Of a DNA stretch of 64,000 nt, positions 22,935 through 31,658 are shown in pieces. The number at the start of each line of letters is the position of its first letter. The first letter of the stretch is position 1. Source of the DNA: Saccharopolyspora flava (GTDB taxonomy: Bacteria; Actinomycetota; Actinomycetes; Mycobacteriales; Pseudonocardiaceae). The notes beneath the pieces are model-generated. The model saw nothing but the letters and a program-made list of their open reading frames with translations. It had not been told where the DNA came from and did no database searches. The position numbers and the translations under genes are program-made. The stretch spans positions 639,959-703,958 of the forward strand of contig NZ_FOZX01000002.1 in NCBI RefSeq assembly GCF_900116135.1, written 5' to 3'.

Positions 22935-24035
22935 ATGGCGCGGTCAACGAATGCCCGGCGGCCTGCGACCCTCGCGTCGCTCGCTGCGGAACTCGGGGTT
23001 TCCCGGACGACGGTGTCGAACGCCTACAACCGTCCGGATCAGCTGTCTCCTGAGCTGCGCAAGCGCGTCCTGGAGACGGCGCGGCGGCTCGGCTATCCCG
23101 GGCCGGACCCGGTCGCACGCTCGCTGCGCACCCGCAAGGCGGGTGCGGTCGGCCTGCTGCTCACCGAGAACCTCTCCTACGCCTTCCGCGACCCGGGAGC
23201 CGTCGGCTTCCTGGAAGGGCTCGCGCTGGCCTGCGAGGACGCCGGTCAGGGGCTGACGCTCATCCCGGCCAGCCCGGAGCGCGAGGACGTCGCCTCGGTG
23301 CACCGCGCCGGCGTCGACGGCTTCGTCGTGTACTCCGTTCCCGAGGACGACCCGCACCTGGCAGCCGTGCTGGAGCGCCCCGTCCCGGTCGTGGTGTGCG
23401 ACCAGCCGCGCCTGGACAACCTGGACTGGGTCGGCCCGGACGACCGCAAGGCCATCAAGGCCGTCGCCGATCACCTCATCGGGCTCGGGCACCGCCGCAT
23501 CGGCGTGCTGTGCATGCGCCTGGCGCGCGGCCGCAACGACGGTCCCGCCACCGTGCAGCGGCAGGCCAACGCCAGCTTCCACGTGCAGAAGGCCCGCCTG
23601 ACCGCGCTCGCCGAGGAGTTCAGCGAGGCCGGCGTGGACTGGACGACGGTGCCGGTCGTGGAGCGCTTCGACCACACGCTGGACTCGGGCGCCTCCGCCG
23701 CCGCGCAGGCGCTGGAGATCGACCCGGAGATCACCGCGCTGGTGTGCACCTCCGACATCCTGGCGCTGGGCGCGCTGCGCGAGGCCCGCAACCGCGGCCT
23801 GCGGGTGCCCGAGGACCTCACGATCACCGGTTTCGACGGCATCCCGGACGCCGAGCGCGCCGGGCTCACCACGGTCCGCCAGCCCTGGCTGGAGAAGGGC
23901 CGCGCCGCCGGTCGCCTCCTGCTGGAGACCGCCGAGCCCAGCCGTCCCCGCCACATCCAGCTCGAGACCCAGCTCATCACCGGCTCGACCTCGGGCCCGC
24001 CCCGCTCCGGCGAGGAGTTCTGGTTCGGCCCGTGA
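22935..24035 (+). CDS. LacI-family transcriptional repressor
   Basis: 366 residues. The N-terminal helix-turn-helix and hinge (about 10-65) read ATLASLAAELGVSRTTVSNA and YNRPDQLSPELRKRVLE. The rest is a periplasmic-binding-like effector domain with GFVVYSVPEDDPHL, VVVCDQP, ITALVCTSDILALGAL and ITGFDGIPDA. It should bind a sugar or sugar-phosphate. It is divergent from msiK and may control it. The ATG at 22935 is chosen by domain start; an upstream extension to 22770 covers the intergenic promoter and is rejected. Confidence 0.92.
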   Translation: MARSTNARRPATLASLAAELGVSRTTVSNAYNRPDQLSPELRKRVLETARRLGYPGPDPVARSLRTRKAGAVGLLLTENLSYAFRDPGAVGFLEGLALACEDAGQGLTLIPASPEREDVASVHRAGVDGFVVYSVPEDDPHLAAVLERPVPVVVCDQPRLDNLDWVGPDDRKAIKAVADHLIGLGHRRIGVLCMRLARGRNDGPATVQRQANASFHVQKARLTALAEEFSEAGVDWTTVPVVERFDHTLDSGASAAAQALEIDPEITALVCTSDILALGALREARNRGLRVPEDLTITGFDGIPDAERAGLTTVRQPWLEKGRAAGRLLLETAEPSRPRHIQLETQLITGSTSGPPRSGEEFWFGP

Positions 24036-24046
24036 CCCGCGGTGGA

Positions 24047-24068
24047 CCCGATTTCCGCGGAAATCGGG
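24047..24068. terminator. Bidirectional hairpin between lacI-family gene and aminopropyltransferase gene
   Basis: CCCGATTTCC plus GC plus GGAAATCGGG form a complete palindrome that lies between two convergent stop codons, 11 and 5 bases away. It is probably a shared terminator. Confidence 0.75.
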
Positions 24069-24073
24069 CCGGG

Positions 24074-25663
24074 TCAGTAGTTGGTCCACTCGCCCTGGGC
24101 GTAGTCGAGGATCGTCGGGTGCATCAGGGTCGAGGGCCGCAGGTCCGGGAGGCGGGCGCGGTCCGGCGGGAACGTCCGGGCCGCCCGCAGCGTGTCCGCG
24201 TCGAGGGAGCGCAGCGGCGGGACGTCGTCGGGCAGGCGCGGTTCCGGGGGCGTTGAGCCCTGGGTGACCAGGTGGAACCCCCACTCGCCGAAGGCCGGGA
24301 CCGAGACCTCGTAGGGCGTGGTGGCCAGGCCGAGGGAGCGCAGCGTCGCCTCGACGCACCAGTAGGCCTTCGGCGCGAAGTACGGCGACCCGGCCTGCAC
24401 GACCATCCGCGCCCGGTCGGTCATGGCCTGCCGGACCAGGCCGTAGAACTCGGCGGAGTACAGCTTCGCGGTCGCGGTCGAGTCGGCGTCGGGCATGTCG
24501 ACGAACACCACGTCGTAGCGGTCCCGGTTCTCCCGCAGCCAGCTGAACGCGTCGGCCGGGATCGCGTGCACCCTCGGGTCGCGGAACGCGTCGTGGTTCA
24601 GCGAGGAGACGCGCTCGTCGTCGCGGGCCAGCTTCAGCACCGCCGGGTCGAGGTCGACCAGCGTCACCTCGCGCACGTCCGGGTAGCGCAGGATCTCCCG
24701 CAGCGCCAGGCCGTCCCCGCCGCCGAGCACCAGCACGCGCCCGCGCGGCCCGCACATCGCCGGGTGCACCAGGGCCTCGTGGTACCGGTACTCGTCGACC
24801 GAGCTGAACTGCAGGTCCCCGTTGAGGAACAGCCGCGTGTCCCGAACCCCGCTCAGCGACACCGATTCGGTGAGCACCACGTCCTGGTAGGGCGTGCGCT
24901 CGGCGTGCACCACCGGCGCCGAGTACAGCGCTTGCCGCGCGGTGACCTCGAAGTCGTCGGCGTAGGCGTAGGCGCCCAGCAGCAGGCCCGCGACCAGCGC
25001 CGACGCGCCGATCAGCAGCAGCCGGGCGCGCTTGGACAGCTCCCGGCGGAACACCGTGAGCACCAGGCCCAGCCCGGCGGCGGCGTTGAGCATCCCCACC
25101 AGCAGCGCGCCCTGCACCTGCCCGAACAGCGGCAGCAGCAGGAACGGGAAGGCCAGCCCGCCGACCAGGCCACCGACGTAGTCGGCGGCGAACAGGTCGG
25201 CCACCGCCGACCCCGCGTCCTGGCTGCGGATGCGCTGCAGCAGCACCATGAGCAGCGGGATCTCGGCGCCGATGAGCAGGCCCAGCACCAGCGCGGTCGC
25301 GATCAGCGCCGGCAGGTACAGGCTCAGCCACGCGAACGCCGCGTAGAGCCCGAGGACGCTGAGCCCGCCGAGCAGCGCCAGCGCCAGCTCGATCCCGGCG
25401 AACGAGGCCGCCGCCCACGGCTGGAGGGGTTTGGCCACCAGCGCGCCGACGCCCATCGCGAACACCATGAGCGACAGCACGATCGAGGCCTGCCCGATGG
25501 TGTCGCCGATCAGGTAGCTGCCGAGCGCGACCAGCGCGAGCTCGTAGACCAGGCCGCAGGCGGCGCAGACGAACACCGCCACCAGCACCGCGAACCGCGC
25601 CCCGCGGTTGGGCGGCGCCGGGGCCGAATCCTGTTGTGCCGGAGCGGCTTCGGTCGTCGTCAC
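24074..25663 (-). CDS. Membrane-anchored spermidine synthase-like aminopropyltransferase
   Basis: 529 residues. The first 245 form about seven membrane spans. The rest is a polyamine aminopropyltransferase (SpeE) domain with RTPYQDVVLTES, LFLNGDLQFSSVDEYRYHEA, VLVLGGGDGLALREIL (SAM-type binding), EVTLVDLDPAVL and VVFVDMPDADS. The usual catalytic Asp-containing DxxDP/G stretch here reads VDMPDADST. Whether it makes polyamines is unknown; this membrane-fused form is typical of bacterial gene clusters with DUF350. GTG start at 25663, eight bases after the DUF350 stop. It is the last gene of a four-gene operon. Confidence 0.88.
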   Translation of the reverse strand: MTTTEAAPAQQDSAPAPPNRGARFAVLVAVFVCAACGLVYELALVALGSYLIGDTIGQASIVLSLMVFAMGVGALVAKPLQPWAAASFAGIELALALLGGLSVLGLYAAFAWLSLYLPALIATALVLGLLIGAEIPLLMVLLQRIRSQDAGSAVADLFAADYVGGLVGGLAFPFLLLPLFGQVQGALLVGMLNAAAGLGLVLTVFRRELSKRARLLLIGASALVAGLLLGAYAYADDFEVTARQALYSAPVVHAERTPYQDVVLTESVSLSGVRDTRLFLNGDLQFSSVDEYRYHEALVHPAMCGPRGRVLVLGGGDGLALREILRYPDVREVTLVDLDPAVLKLARDDERVSSLNHDAFRDPRVHAIPADAFSWLRENRDRYDVVFVDMPDADSTATAKLYSAEFYGLVRQAMTDRARMVVQAGSPYFAPKAYWCVEATLRSLGLATTPYEVSVPAFGEWGFHLVTQGSTPPEPRLPDDVPPLRSLDADTLRAARTFPPDRARLPDLRPSTLMHPTILDYAQGEWTNY

Positions 25664-25670
25664 GGGTGGA

Positions 25671-26096
25671 TCAGTAGATCGACGCGGCCATCAGGACCGC
25701 GATCACCAGGTGCGCGGACGCCGACACCCAGGTCGCCGGGTGCATGTCCGGCGAGGCCAGCTCGTCGCCGAGCTTGCCGGGCGTGATGGCGTCGATGAGC
25801 AGGAAGGACAGGCTCATCAGGATCAGCCCGAGCAGCCCGTAAACGACGGTGCCGACCAGGCCGACGAGCAGGTCGTTGGAGCTGGCCATGATCGCGGTGG
25901 TGAGGATGATGCCGACGCCGAGCAGGCCGGAGACCAGCAGCAGCGCGGCGTTCGGGTTGCGCTGCACCCAGATCAGGTCGCGCAGCCTGCCGGGGGTCGC
26001 GAGGTCGACGAGCACGTAGCCGAGGGCCATCATCGCCACCCCGATCACCCCGTAGGCGACCGCGGCGAACAGGCCGGCGAGCAGTTCGTGGAGCAA
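25671..26096 (-). CDS. DUF350 membrane protein
   Basis: 141 residues with four membrane spans arranged as two similar halves: GYVLVDLATPGRLRDLI and SFLLIDAITPGKLGDEL are the paired DUF350 motifs, each ending a two-span unit. The TTG at 26096 has GGAAGGG upstream. Function is unknown. DUF350 proteins are found beside membrane aminopropyltransferases and DUF4178 or DUF4247 proteins, as here, which suggests one membrane system. Confidence 0.88.
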   Translation of the reverse strand: MLHELLAGLFAAVAYGVIGVAMMALGYVLVDLATPGRLRDLIWVQRNPNAALLLVSGLLGVGIILTTAIMASSNDLLVGLVGTVVYGLLGLILMSLSFLLIDAITPGKLGDELASPDMHPATWVSASAHLVIAVLMAASIY

Positions 26097-26181
26097 GGTG
26101 GTGCCCTTCCCGTGTGGTGAGTGCGTCAGCGCGCGGCCGGAACCGCGCGCGGAGGTCGAGGTGCGGTGGCGGGGCCGCGCG

Positions 26182-26619
26182 TCACTTGCCGACTCCCGGA
26201 CCGCCGCCCCGGAAGGTCTCGCCGCGCGTGGAGCTCCAGCCCCACACGTGCGCGACGTGGCTGTGGTAGTGGCGGTAGGCGCGGTCGGCGTCCATCAGGT
26301 GGATGACCGAGCCGGTCCGCTGCGGCTGGATGATCACCGCGTCGTCCGAGTAGCGCAGGTAGACGCCCGAGGCGTCGGTGGTCTGCGCCTGGGGCCGCCA
26401 CTTGGCGGTGATCTCGCCCGCGACGGTCCGCGGCGGCTTCGGGCTGGTGTAGGCCTCGTTGTCGTCGTCCCCGGCGATGTCGAGGTGCGCGGCGCGGGTG
26501 TAGTGCTGCTGCACGTAGCCGCGCGGCCCGCCACCACCGGCGAAGATCAGCACCATCGCGACGATGAGGGCGATCACCGCGGCAGCGCCCGCGATGACGA
26601 ACCAGTACCTGGGTTTCAT
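26182..26619 (-). CDS. DUF4247 protein, single-span membrane anchor
   Basis: 145 residues. One N-terminal membrane span (YWFVIAGAAAVIALIVAMVL) is followed by an extracellular domain with YVQQHYTRAAHLDIAGDDD, VYLRYSDDAVIIQPQ and SVIHLMDADRAYRHYH. This is the DUF4247 pattern. It starts three bases after the DUF4178 stop. It ends in a Gly-rich tail, FRGGGPGVGK. It is probably part of the same complex or pathway as its operon partners; no reaction can be named. Confidence 0.86.
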   Translation of the reverse strand: MKPRYWFVIAGAAAVIALIVAMVLIFAGGGGPRGYVQQHYTRAAHLDIAGDDDNEAYTSPKPPRTVAGEITAKWRPQAQTTDASGVYLRYSDDAVIIQPQRTGSVIHLMDADRAYRHYHSHVAHVWGWSSTRGETFRGGGPGVGK

Positions 26620-26622
26620 CGA

Positions 26623-27234
26623 TCAGTCCGCCGTCGGGTAGATGAGCACGTCGTAGCGGCCGAGCTTCTCGCCCGCGGTGGCCTCCCACGCTGCACCGCC
26701 GTAGGACTCGAAGCCCAGCAGCGCGCCGTCGGCAGCCTCGTAGTCGTGGTAGCGCACGGTCCCCTGCGCATCCAGGCCCGTGGTCGCCTCGCTGCGGAAG
26801 CTCGCCGAACCCGACTCGCCCGAGCGGTAGGTGCGGCCCTCGTGCTCGATCGTCGGGGCGCCCGGCGCTCCGACCCCGGTCACCGGCGTCCACATGGTCA
26901 GGATCAGATCCGGGTCCTCCTCCACCGCCAGCCACACCTGGGTTCCCTTGGAGTCGTCGAGCAGGTGCTCCGACCAGCTCCAGCCGCCCTCGTCGAGGCG
27001 CAGGCTGCCGCGCACGGTGTAGGTCGTCGAGCGGATCTCCACGATGTCCCCGGCCTTGAGCGCGCGCGGATCACCGCGCAGCGAGTCCTGGTCACCCGTG
27101 CCGAAGGGGTCCTGCGGCGTTCCCGCCGTCGACTCCCCCTGGCGCTCCGCGCGCCGCGCCCGCATCCCGAGCACCACGGCGACGACCGCGACCACGATCA
27201 GCAGCAGCACCAGCACGACCAGCAACGCCGTCAT
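26623..27234 (-). CDS. DUF4178 membrane protein, first gene of the operon
   Basis: 203 residues. An N-terminal membrane span (LLVVLVLLLIVVAVVAVVLG) with basic residues after it is followed by a cytoplasmic DUF4178 domain: LKAGDIVEIRSTTYTVRGSL, WSEHLLDD, VWLAVEEDPDLILTMW and LGRYDVLIYPTAD at the end. GGGGGAAG precedes the ATG at 27234. The four genes 27234-24074 are closely spaced (3, 85 and 7 bases) and so form one transcript. Confidence 0.87.
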   Translation of the reverse strand: MTALLVVLVLLLIVVAVVAVVLGMRARRAERQGESTAGTPQDPFGTGDQDSLRGDPRALKAGDIVEIRSTTYTVRGSLRLDEGGWSWSEHLLDDSKGTQVWLAVEEDPDLILTMWTPVTGVGAPGAPTIEHEGRTYRSGESGSASFRSEATTGLDAQGTVRYHDYEAADGALLGFESYGGAAWEATAGEKLGRYDVLIYPTAD

Positions 27235-27328
27235 GGCTTCCCCCTTTCCGCAGGATCTCGCGCCGAGGCTAACCGGACGAGATCACCCGAGTGGCCCAAA
27301 ACCCCGAAACGTGACCAACCGAAATGGA

Positions 27329-27360
27329 AAGGGCCGCCCACCGGGTGGTGGGCGGCCCTT
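27329..27360 (-). terminator. Terminator of the otsB-GH15 gene
   Basis: A 14-base stem AAGGGCCGCCCACC with a GGGT loop. On the minus strand it is followed by a TTTCCATTTC tail. It begins 13 bases after the gene's stop. Confidence 0.88.
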
Positions 27361-27373
27361 CTCGGGAGGTGCG

Positions 27374-29923
27374 TCAGGCGGAGAGCAGCTGGGCGCAGCG
27401 GATCAGGCCCAGGTGCGAGTACGCCTGCGGGTGGTTGCCCAGCGAGCGCTCGGCGATCGGGTCGTACTCCTCCGACAGCAGGCCCGTCGGACCGGCGGTG
27501 TCGACGATCTGCTGGAACAGCTCCTCCGCCTCGGTGCGGCGGCCGGTGAGCAGGTAGGCCTCGATCAGCCACGCCGCGCACAGGTGGAACCCGCCCTCGT
27601 CACCGGGCAGGCCGTCGTCCCGCCGGTAGCGGTAGACGGTGGAGCCGCTGCGCAGCTCCGCCTCGATGGCGGTGACGGTGGCGCGGAACCGCTCGTCGGA
27701 CGGGTCGATCAGGCCCGACAGCCCGACGTAGAGCGAGGCCGCGTCCAGGTCGGAGCCCTCGTAGGCGGTGGTGAACGCCTGCACGTCCGGGTGCCAGCCG
27801 TTCTTCACCACGTCCTCGGCGATCTGGTCGCGCAGCGGGACCCAGGCGTCGTCGAGCTCGCGGCCGTAGGCCTCGGCGATCTTGACGGCGCGGTCCAGCG
27901 TCACCCAGCACATCACCTTGGAGTAGACGTGGTGGCGCGGCGCGTCGCGCTCCTCCCAGATGCCGTGGTCGGGCTCGAACCAGCGCTTGCCGACCGCGTC
28001 GGCCATCGCCGTGACCAGCTCCCAGTCGTTGTCCCTGACCCGGCCGGTGGCCTGCGCGAGGTGCGCGATGAGCTCCACGACCGGCCCGAACACGTCGAGC
28101 TGGACCTGCTGGTCGGCGAGGTTGCCGACGCGCACCGGACGCGAACCGGCGTAGCCGGGCAGGCTGTCGATCACGGCCTCCGGGCCGAGACCGGTGCCCT
28201 GCAGCGAGTACAGCGGGTGCAGCCGCTCCGGCCCGGGGACGCTCTCCAGCACCCGGTGCAGCCAGTCCAGGAAGTCCTCCGCCTCGGTGTTGGAGCCGAG
28301 CGTGACCAGCGCCTGGGCGGTCATGGCGCCGTCGCGCAGCCAGCAGTAGCGGTAGTCCCAGTTGCGGACACCGCCGATCTCCTCGGGCAGCGAGGTGGTG
28401 GCCGCCGCCATGATCGCGCCGGTGTCGGAGTGCACCAGGCCGCGCAGCGTGAGCGCCGAGCGGGCCACCAGGTCGCGCTCGACCTCCGGCAGCGACAGCG
28501 TCTTCATCCACTCCGACCAGTAGGCCTCGGCCTCGGCCCGGCGGGCGGGCTCGTCGGTGGGCGTGAGGTCCTCGGTGCCGCCGCGCATCTCCAGCACCAC
28601 CGGCTCACCGTCGGTGAGCTCGATGACGGCCTTCGCCGACTGGTGCATCCCGTCGGAGGTGATCTCCCACTGCACGCCCGGCGAGTACAGCACCATCGGC
28701 TCGGAGGTGCCCTGCACGCGCAGGCCCCCGGCCTCGGGCGTGATCCGCACCGGCACCTGGCCGAACTCCGGCCGCGGCGCGAAGTCCACGGTCACCGTGG
28801 TGCTGCCGCTGATGACGCGCACCAGGTCGGTGCGGTGGCTGTCGGTGCCGTGCGCGAGGTAGTCGGTGACCAGCAGCCGCGACCAGCGGGTCTCCACGGT
28901 CATCGTGTTGGGCACGTAGCGCTGGCCCAGCGGCAGCGGGCTGCGCTGACCGCCGTTGCCGCTGGCGTGCGGGCGGATGCTGAAGTGCCCGGCGGTCGGG
29001 CCGCCGAGCAGGTCAGCGAACACCGCGGCCGAGTCCGGCCCGGGGTGGCACATCCAGGTCACCCGGGCGTCCGGGGTGACCAGCGCGATGGTGCGCTCGT
29101 TGGACAGCATGGTCAGCCGCTCGATGGGCGGAGCCTGCTCGCCGTAGAGCCAGGTGCGCCGCTCCTCCATGAGGAACGCCAGCACGGTGGCCACGTCGGT
29201 GGTGCTGCTGATCCGGTGCGCCGCCAGCGACTCCCCGTCGCCGACCTTGATGCCCAGGTCGGGTCCCTGCAGGCGGGCGAAGGCCTTCTCGTCGGTGACG
29301 TCGTCGCCGAGGAAGATCGCGGCGGTGGCGCCGACCTGGTGGCGCAGCGCCTCGAGCGCGTTGCCCTTGTCGGTCTGCACCACGGCCAGCTCGATGACGG
29401 CCTTGCCCTCGGTGACCTGCACGCCGTCCCACTGGGCGGGGCCGGAGCGCACGGCGTCGAGGACGGCCTCGGCCACGTCGGGCTCGGCGCGGCGGACGTG
29501 GACGGCGACGCTGGCCGGCTTGGCCTCCAGCGTCACGCCGGTCCGGCCGCGCACGACGTCCTGCACGGCGACCTGCAGCTCGGTCCGGAGCTGGGTGGCC
29601 TCGGGTTCGAGTCCGTGCACGAAGCCGACGTCGAACTCCGAACCGTGGCTGCCGACGAGGTGGACCTCCGCGGGCAGGCGGGACAGGGTCGCGAGGTCGC
29701 GCAGCGCACGACCGGAGATCACCGCCGTGGTGGTCGCGGGCAGCGCGGCGAGCGAGCGCAGCGCGTGCACGGATTCGGGTAGCGGTTTGGCCTGGGTCGG
29801 GTCGGCCACGATCGGCGCGAGCGTGCCGTCGTAGTCGCAGGCGACCAGAAGTCGAGGCGTCCGCGCGAGCTGCACGATCACGCGTCGCAGCTCCGCAGGC
29901 AGGGCTTCGGCGGTCAACGCCAT
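27374..29923 (-). CDS. otsB: Trehalose-6-phosphate phosphatase fused to GH15 glycosidase (trehalase-like)
   Basis: 849 residues in two enzymes. Residues 1 to about 255 are a HAD-type OtsB with VACDYDGTLAPI, VISGRALRDLA, VGSHGSEFD and FLGDDVTDEKAF. From about residue 265 comes a complete GH15 glycosidase: IERLTMLSNERTIALV, VRNWDYRYCWLRDGAMTAQA, EAEDFLDWLHRVL, and the C-terminal EEGF-like region GDEGGFHLCAAWLIEAYLLT with LLSEEYDP. GH15 proteins of this length in mycobacteria act as trehalases. The fusion would thus join the step that makes trehalose to one that can split it. It lies 131 bases downstream of otsA. AAGGAG sits one base from the ATG. Confidence 0.92.
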   Translation of the reverse strand: MALTAEALPAELRRVIVQLARTPRLLVACDYDGTLAPIVADPTQAKPLPESVHALRSLAALPATTTAVISGRALRDLATLSRLPAEVHLVGSHGSEFDVGFVHGLEPEATQLRTELQVAVQDVVRGRTGVTLEAKPASVAVHVRRAEPDVAEAVLDAVRSGPAQWDGVQVTEGKAVIELAVVQTDKGNALEALRHQVGATAAIFLGDDVTDEKAFARLQGPDLGIKVGDGESLAAHRISSTTDVATVLAFLMEERRTWLYGEQAPPIERLTMLSNERTIALVTPDARVTWMCHPGPDSAAVFADLLGGPTAGHFSIRPHASGNGGQRSPLPLGQRYVPNTMTVETRWSRLLVTDYLAHGTDSHRTDLVRVISGSTTVTVDFAPRPEFGQVPVRITPEAGGLRVQGTSEPMVLYSPGVQWEITSDGMHQSAKAVIELTDGEPVVLEMRGGTEDLTPTDEPARRAEAEAYWSEWMKTLSLPEVERDLVARSALTLRGLVHSDTGAIMAAATTSLPEEIGGVRNWDYRYCWLRDGAMTAQALVTLGSNTEAEDFLDWLHRVLESVPGPERLHPLYSLQGTGLGPEAVIDSLPGYAGSRPVRVGNLADQQVQLDVFGPVVELIAHLAQATGRVRDNDWELVTAMADAVGKRWFEPDHGIWEERDAPRHHVYSKVMCWVTLDRAVKIAEAYGRELDDAWVPLRDQIAEDVVKNGWHPDVQAFTTAYEGSDLDAASLYVGLSGLIDPSDERFRATVTAIEAELRSGSTVYRYRRDDGLPGDEGGFHLCAAWLIEAYLLTGRRTEAEELFQQIVDTAGPTGLLSEEYDPIAERSLGNHPQAYSHLGLIRCAQLLSA

Positions 29924-30054
29924 ACTCCTTGGGGCAGGTCAAGTCTGGATGGATCGATCCGGAACGCCTGAGGCGATAACCATCTGCTGGCGACCGGTTC
30001 TGCTCAGTATCGCCGACGTGGCGCGTTCCGCTGTTGCGGACCGGTTACCGTCAG

Positions 30055-31506
30055 CTACTCCACGAGGGGCGCGCCCAACGCTTCGAGGAACGACCGCGCC
30101 CAGCGGTCGACATCGTGCGTGAGCACTTGCCTACGCAGAGCGCGCATCCTACGGCGACCCTCCGCCTCGTCGATCTCCAGGGCGGCGAGCAGAGCGTCCT
30201 TCACCCCGTCCAGGTTATGGGGATTCACCAAGAACGCACTCGTGAGCTCGGCGGCCGCCCCGGCGAACTCGCTGAGCACCAGCGCCCCGCCCAGGTCGTA
30301 CCGGCACGCGACGTACTCCTTGCAGACCAGGTTCATCCCGTCGCGCACCGGGGTCACGACCATCACGTCGGCCGCGGCGTACAGCGCGACCAGGTCCTTC
30401 TTGTCCACAGAGGTGTGCAGGTAGTGCACGGCCGGGTGACCGACGCGGCCGAACAGGCCGTTGATCCGGCCGACCTCGCGCTCGATGCCGTCGCGCATCT
30501 GCTTGTAGTGCTCGACGCGCTCCCGGCTGGGCGTGGCGACCTGGATCATCGTCACGTCCTCGGCCTTGATGTGGCCCTCGGCGAGCAGCTCGTGCATGGC
30601 GTGCAGCCGCACGTCGATGCCCTTGGTGTAGTCCAGCCGGTCCACCCCGAGCATGATCTTGCGCGGGTTGCCCAGGTCCGCGCGCAGCTTCTTGACCCGC
30701 TGCTGGACGTCCTTGCTGCGCGCGAGCCGGTCCAGCTCGGTGGAGGCGATGGAGATCGGGAACGCGCCGACCCGCACCGTCCGGTCGCCCACCTGCACCA
30801 CGCCCGGCCGGTTGCGCACGCCGACCTGGCCGCGGCTGGGCTCGAAACCGGCGAGCCTGCGGGCCAGCCACAGGAAGTTCTGCGCGCCGCCGGGACGGTG
30901 GAAGCCGACCAGGTCGGCGCCGAGCAGACCGCGCACGATCTCGGTCCGCCACGGCAGCTGCATGAACAGCTCGACCGGCGGGAACGGGATGTGCAGGAAG
31001 AAGCCGATCCGCAGGTCGGGCCGGAGCTCGCGGAGCATCGCGGGCACCAGCTGCAGCTGGTAGTCCTGCACCCACACGGTGGCGCCCTCGGCGCTGACCT
31101 CGGCGGCGGCCTCGGCGAAGCGGCGGTTCACCCGCTGGTAGGCGTGCCACCAGGAGCGGTCGAACACCGGCGGCACGACCACGTCGTGGTACAGCGGCCA
31201 CAGCGTCGCGTTGGAGAAGCCCTCGTAGTACTCGGCGAACTCGTCCGCCGACAGCCGCACCGGGTACAGCTGCATCTCGTCGTCGTCGAACGGCTCGACG
31301 TCGACGTCGGCCACGCCGGGCCAGCCGACCCAGGCGCCGCGCCGGGCGCGCAGGAACGGCTCCAGCGCGGTGACCAGCCCGCCGGGGCTGTGCTTCCAGC
31401 GCTCGGTGCCGTCCTCGAGCTTCTCCAGGTCGACGGGTAGCCGGTTGGCGACCACGACGAAGTCCGCTCGCTTCGAACTCCTCTGGGGCCCGTCGCCCTT
31501 GCTCAC
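30055..31506 (-). CDS. otsA: Trehalose-6-phosphate synthase OtsA (GT20)
   Basis: 483 residues. Transfers glucose from a nucleotide sugar to glucose-6-phosphate. Motifs are [82 protein letters not shown] and LSEFAGAA. The GTG at 31506 has GGGAGG upstream. With the OtsB domain of the next gene it forms the OtsAB trehalose pathway, a stress and osmotic protection route in these bacteria. Length and motifs are normal. Confidence 0.95.
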   Translation of the reverse strand: MSKGDGPQRSSKRADFVVVANRLPVDLEKLEDGTERWKHSPGGLVTALEPFLRARRGAWVGWPGVADVDVEPFDDDEMQLYPVRLSADEFAEYYEGFSNATLWPLYHDVVVPPVFDRSWWHAYQRVNRRFAEAAAEVSAEGATVWVQDYQLQLVPAMLRELRPDLRIGFFLHIPFPPVELFMQLPWRTEIVRGLLGADLVGFHRPGGAQNFLWLARRLAGFEPSRGQVGVRNRPGVVQVGDRTVRVGAFPISIASTELDRLARSKDVQQRVKKLRADLGNPRKIMLGVDRLDYTKGIDVRLHAMHELLAEGHIKAEDVTMIQVATPSRERVEHYKQMRDGIEREVGRINGLFGRVGHPAVHYLHTSVDKKDLVALYAAADVMVVTPVRDGMNLVCKEYVACRYDLGGALVLSEFAGAAAELTSAFLVNPHNLDGVKDALLAALEIDEAEGRRRMRALRRQVLTHDVDRWARSFLEALGAPLVE

Positions 31507-31586
31507 CGGAAACCCTCCCGCCCTGTGTCCACCTGGAGTGGTGAGGCTACTTAACCGGCCTCGTCATCGCGTGCTTCGTGTGGCCC

Positions 31587-31604
31587 AAACACACTCGTGT
31601 GTTT
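31587..31604. promoter_or_regulatory. Palindrome between otsA start and the ThrE-like gene
   Basis: AAACACACTCGTGTGTTT is an inverted repeat with two central bases. It lies 81 bases upstream of otsA and 55 bases downstream of the ThrE-like gene's stop, both on the minus strand. It may be an otsA operator or a terminator; a short TTT tail only weakly supports the latter. Confidence 0.45.
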
Positions 31605-31658
31605 CGGTCCGGATGGGGCCTTAACTTCGTTGCGGTTGCGTTGCGCGGCAAGTTCTCA

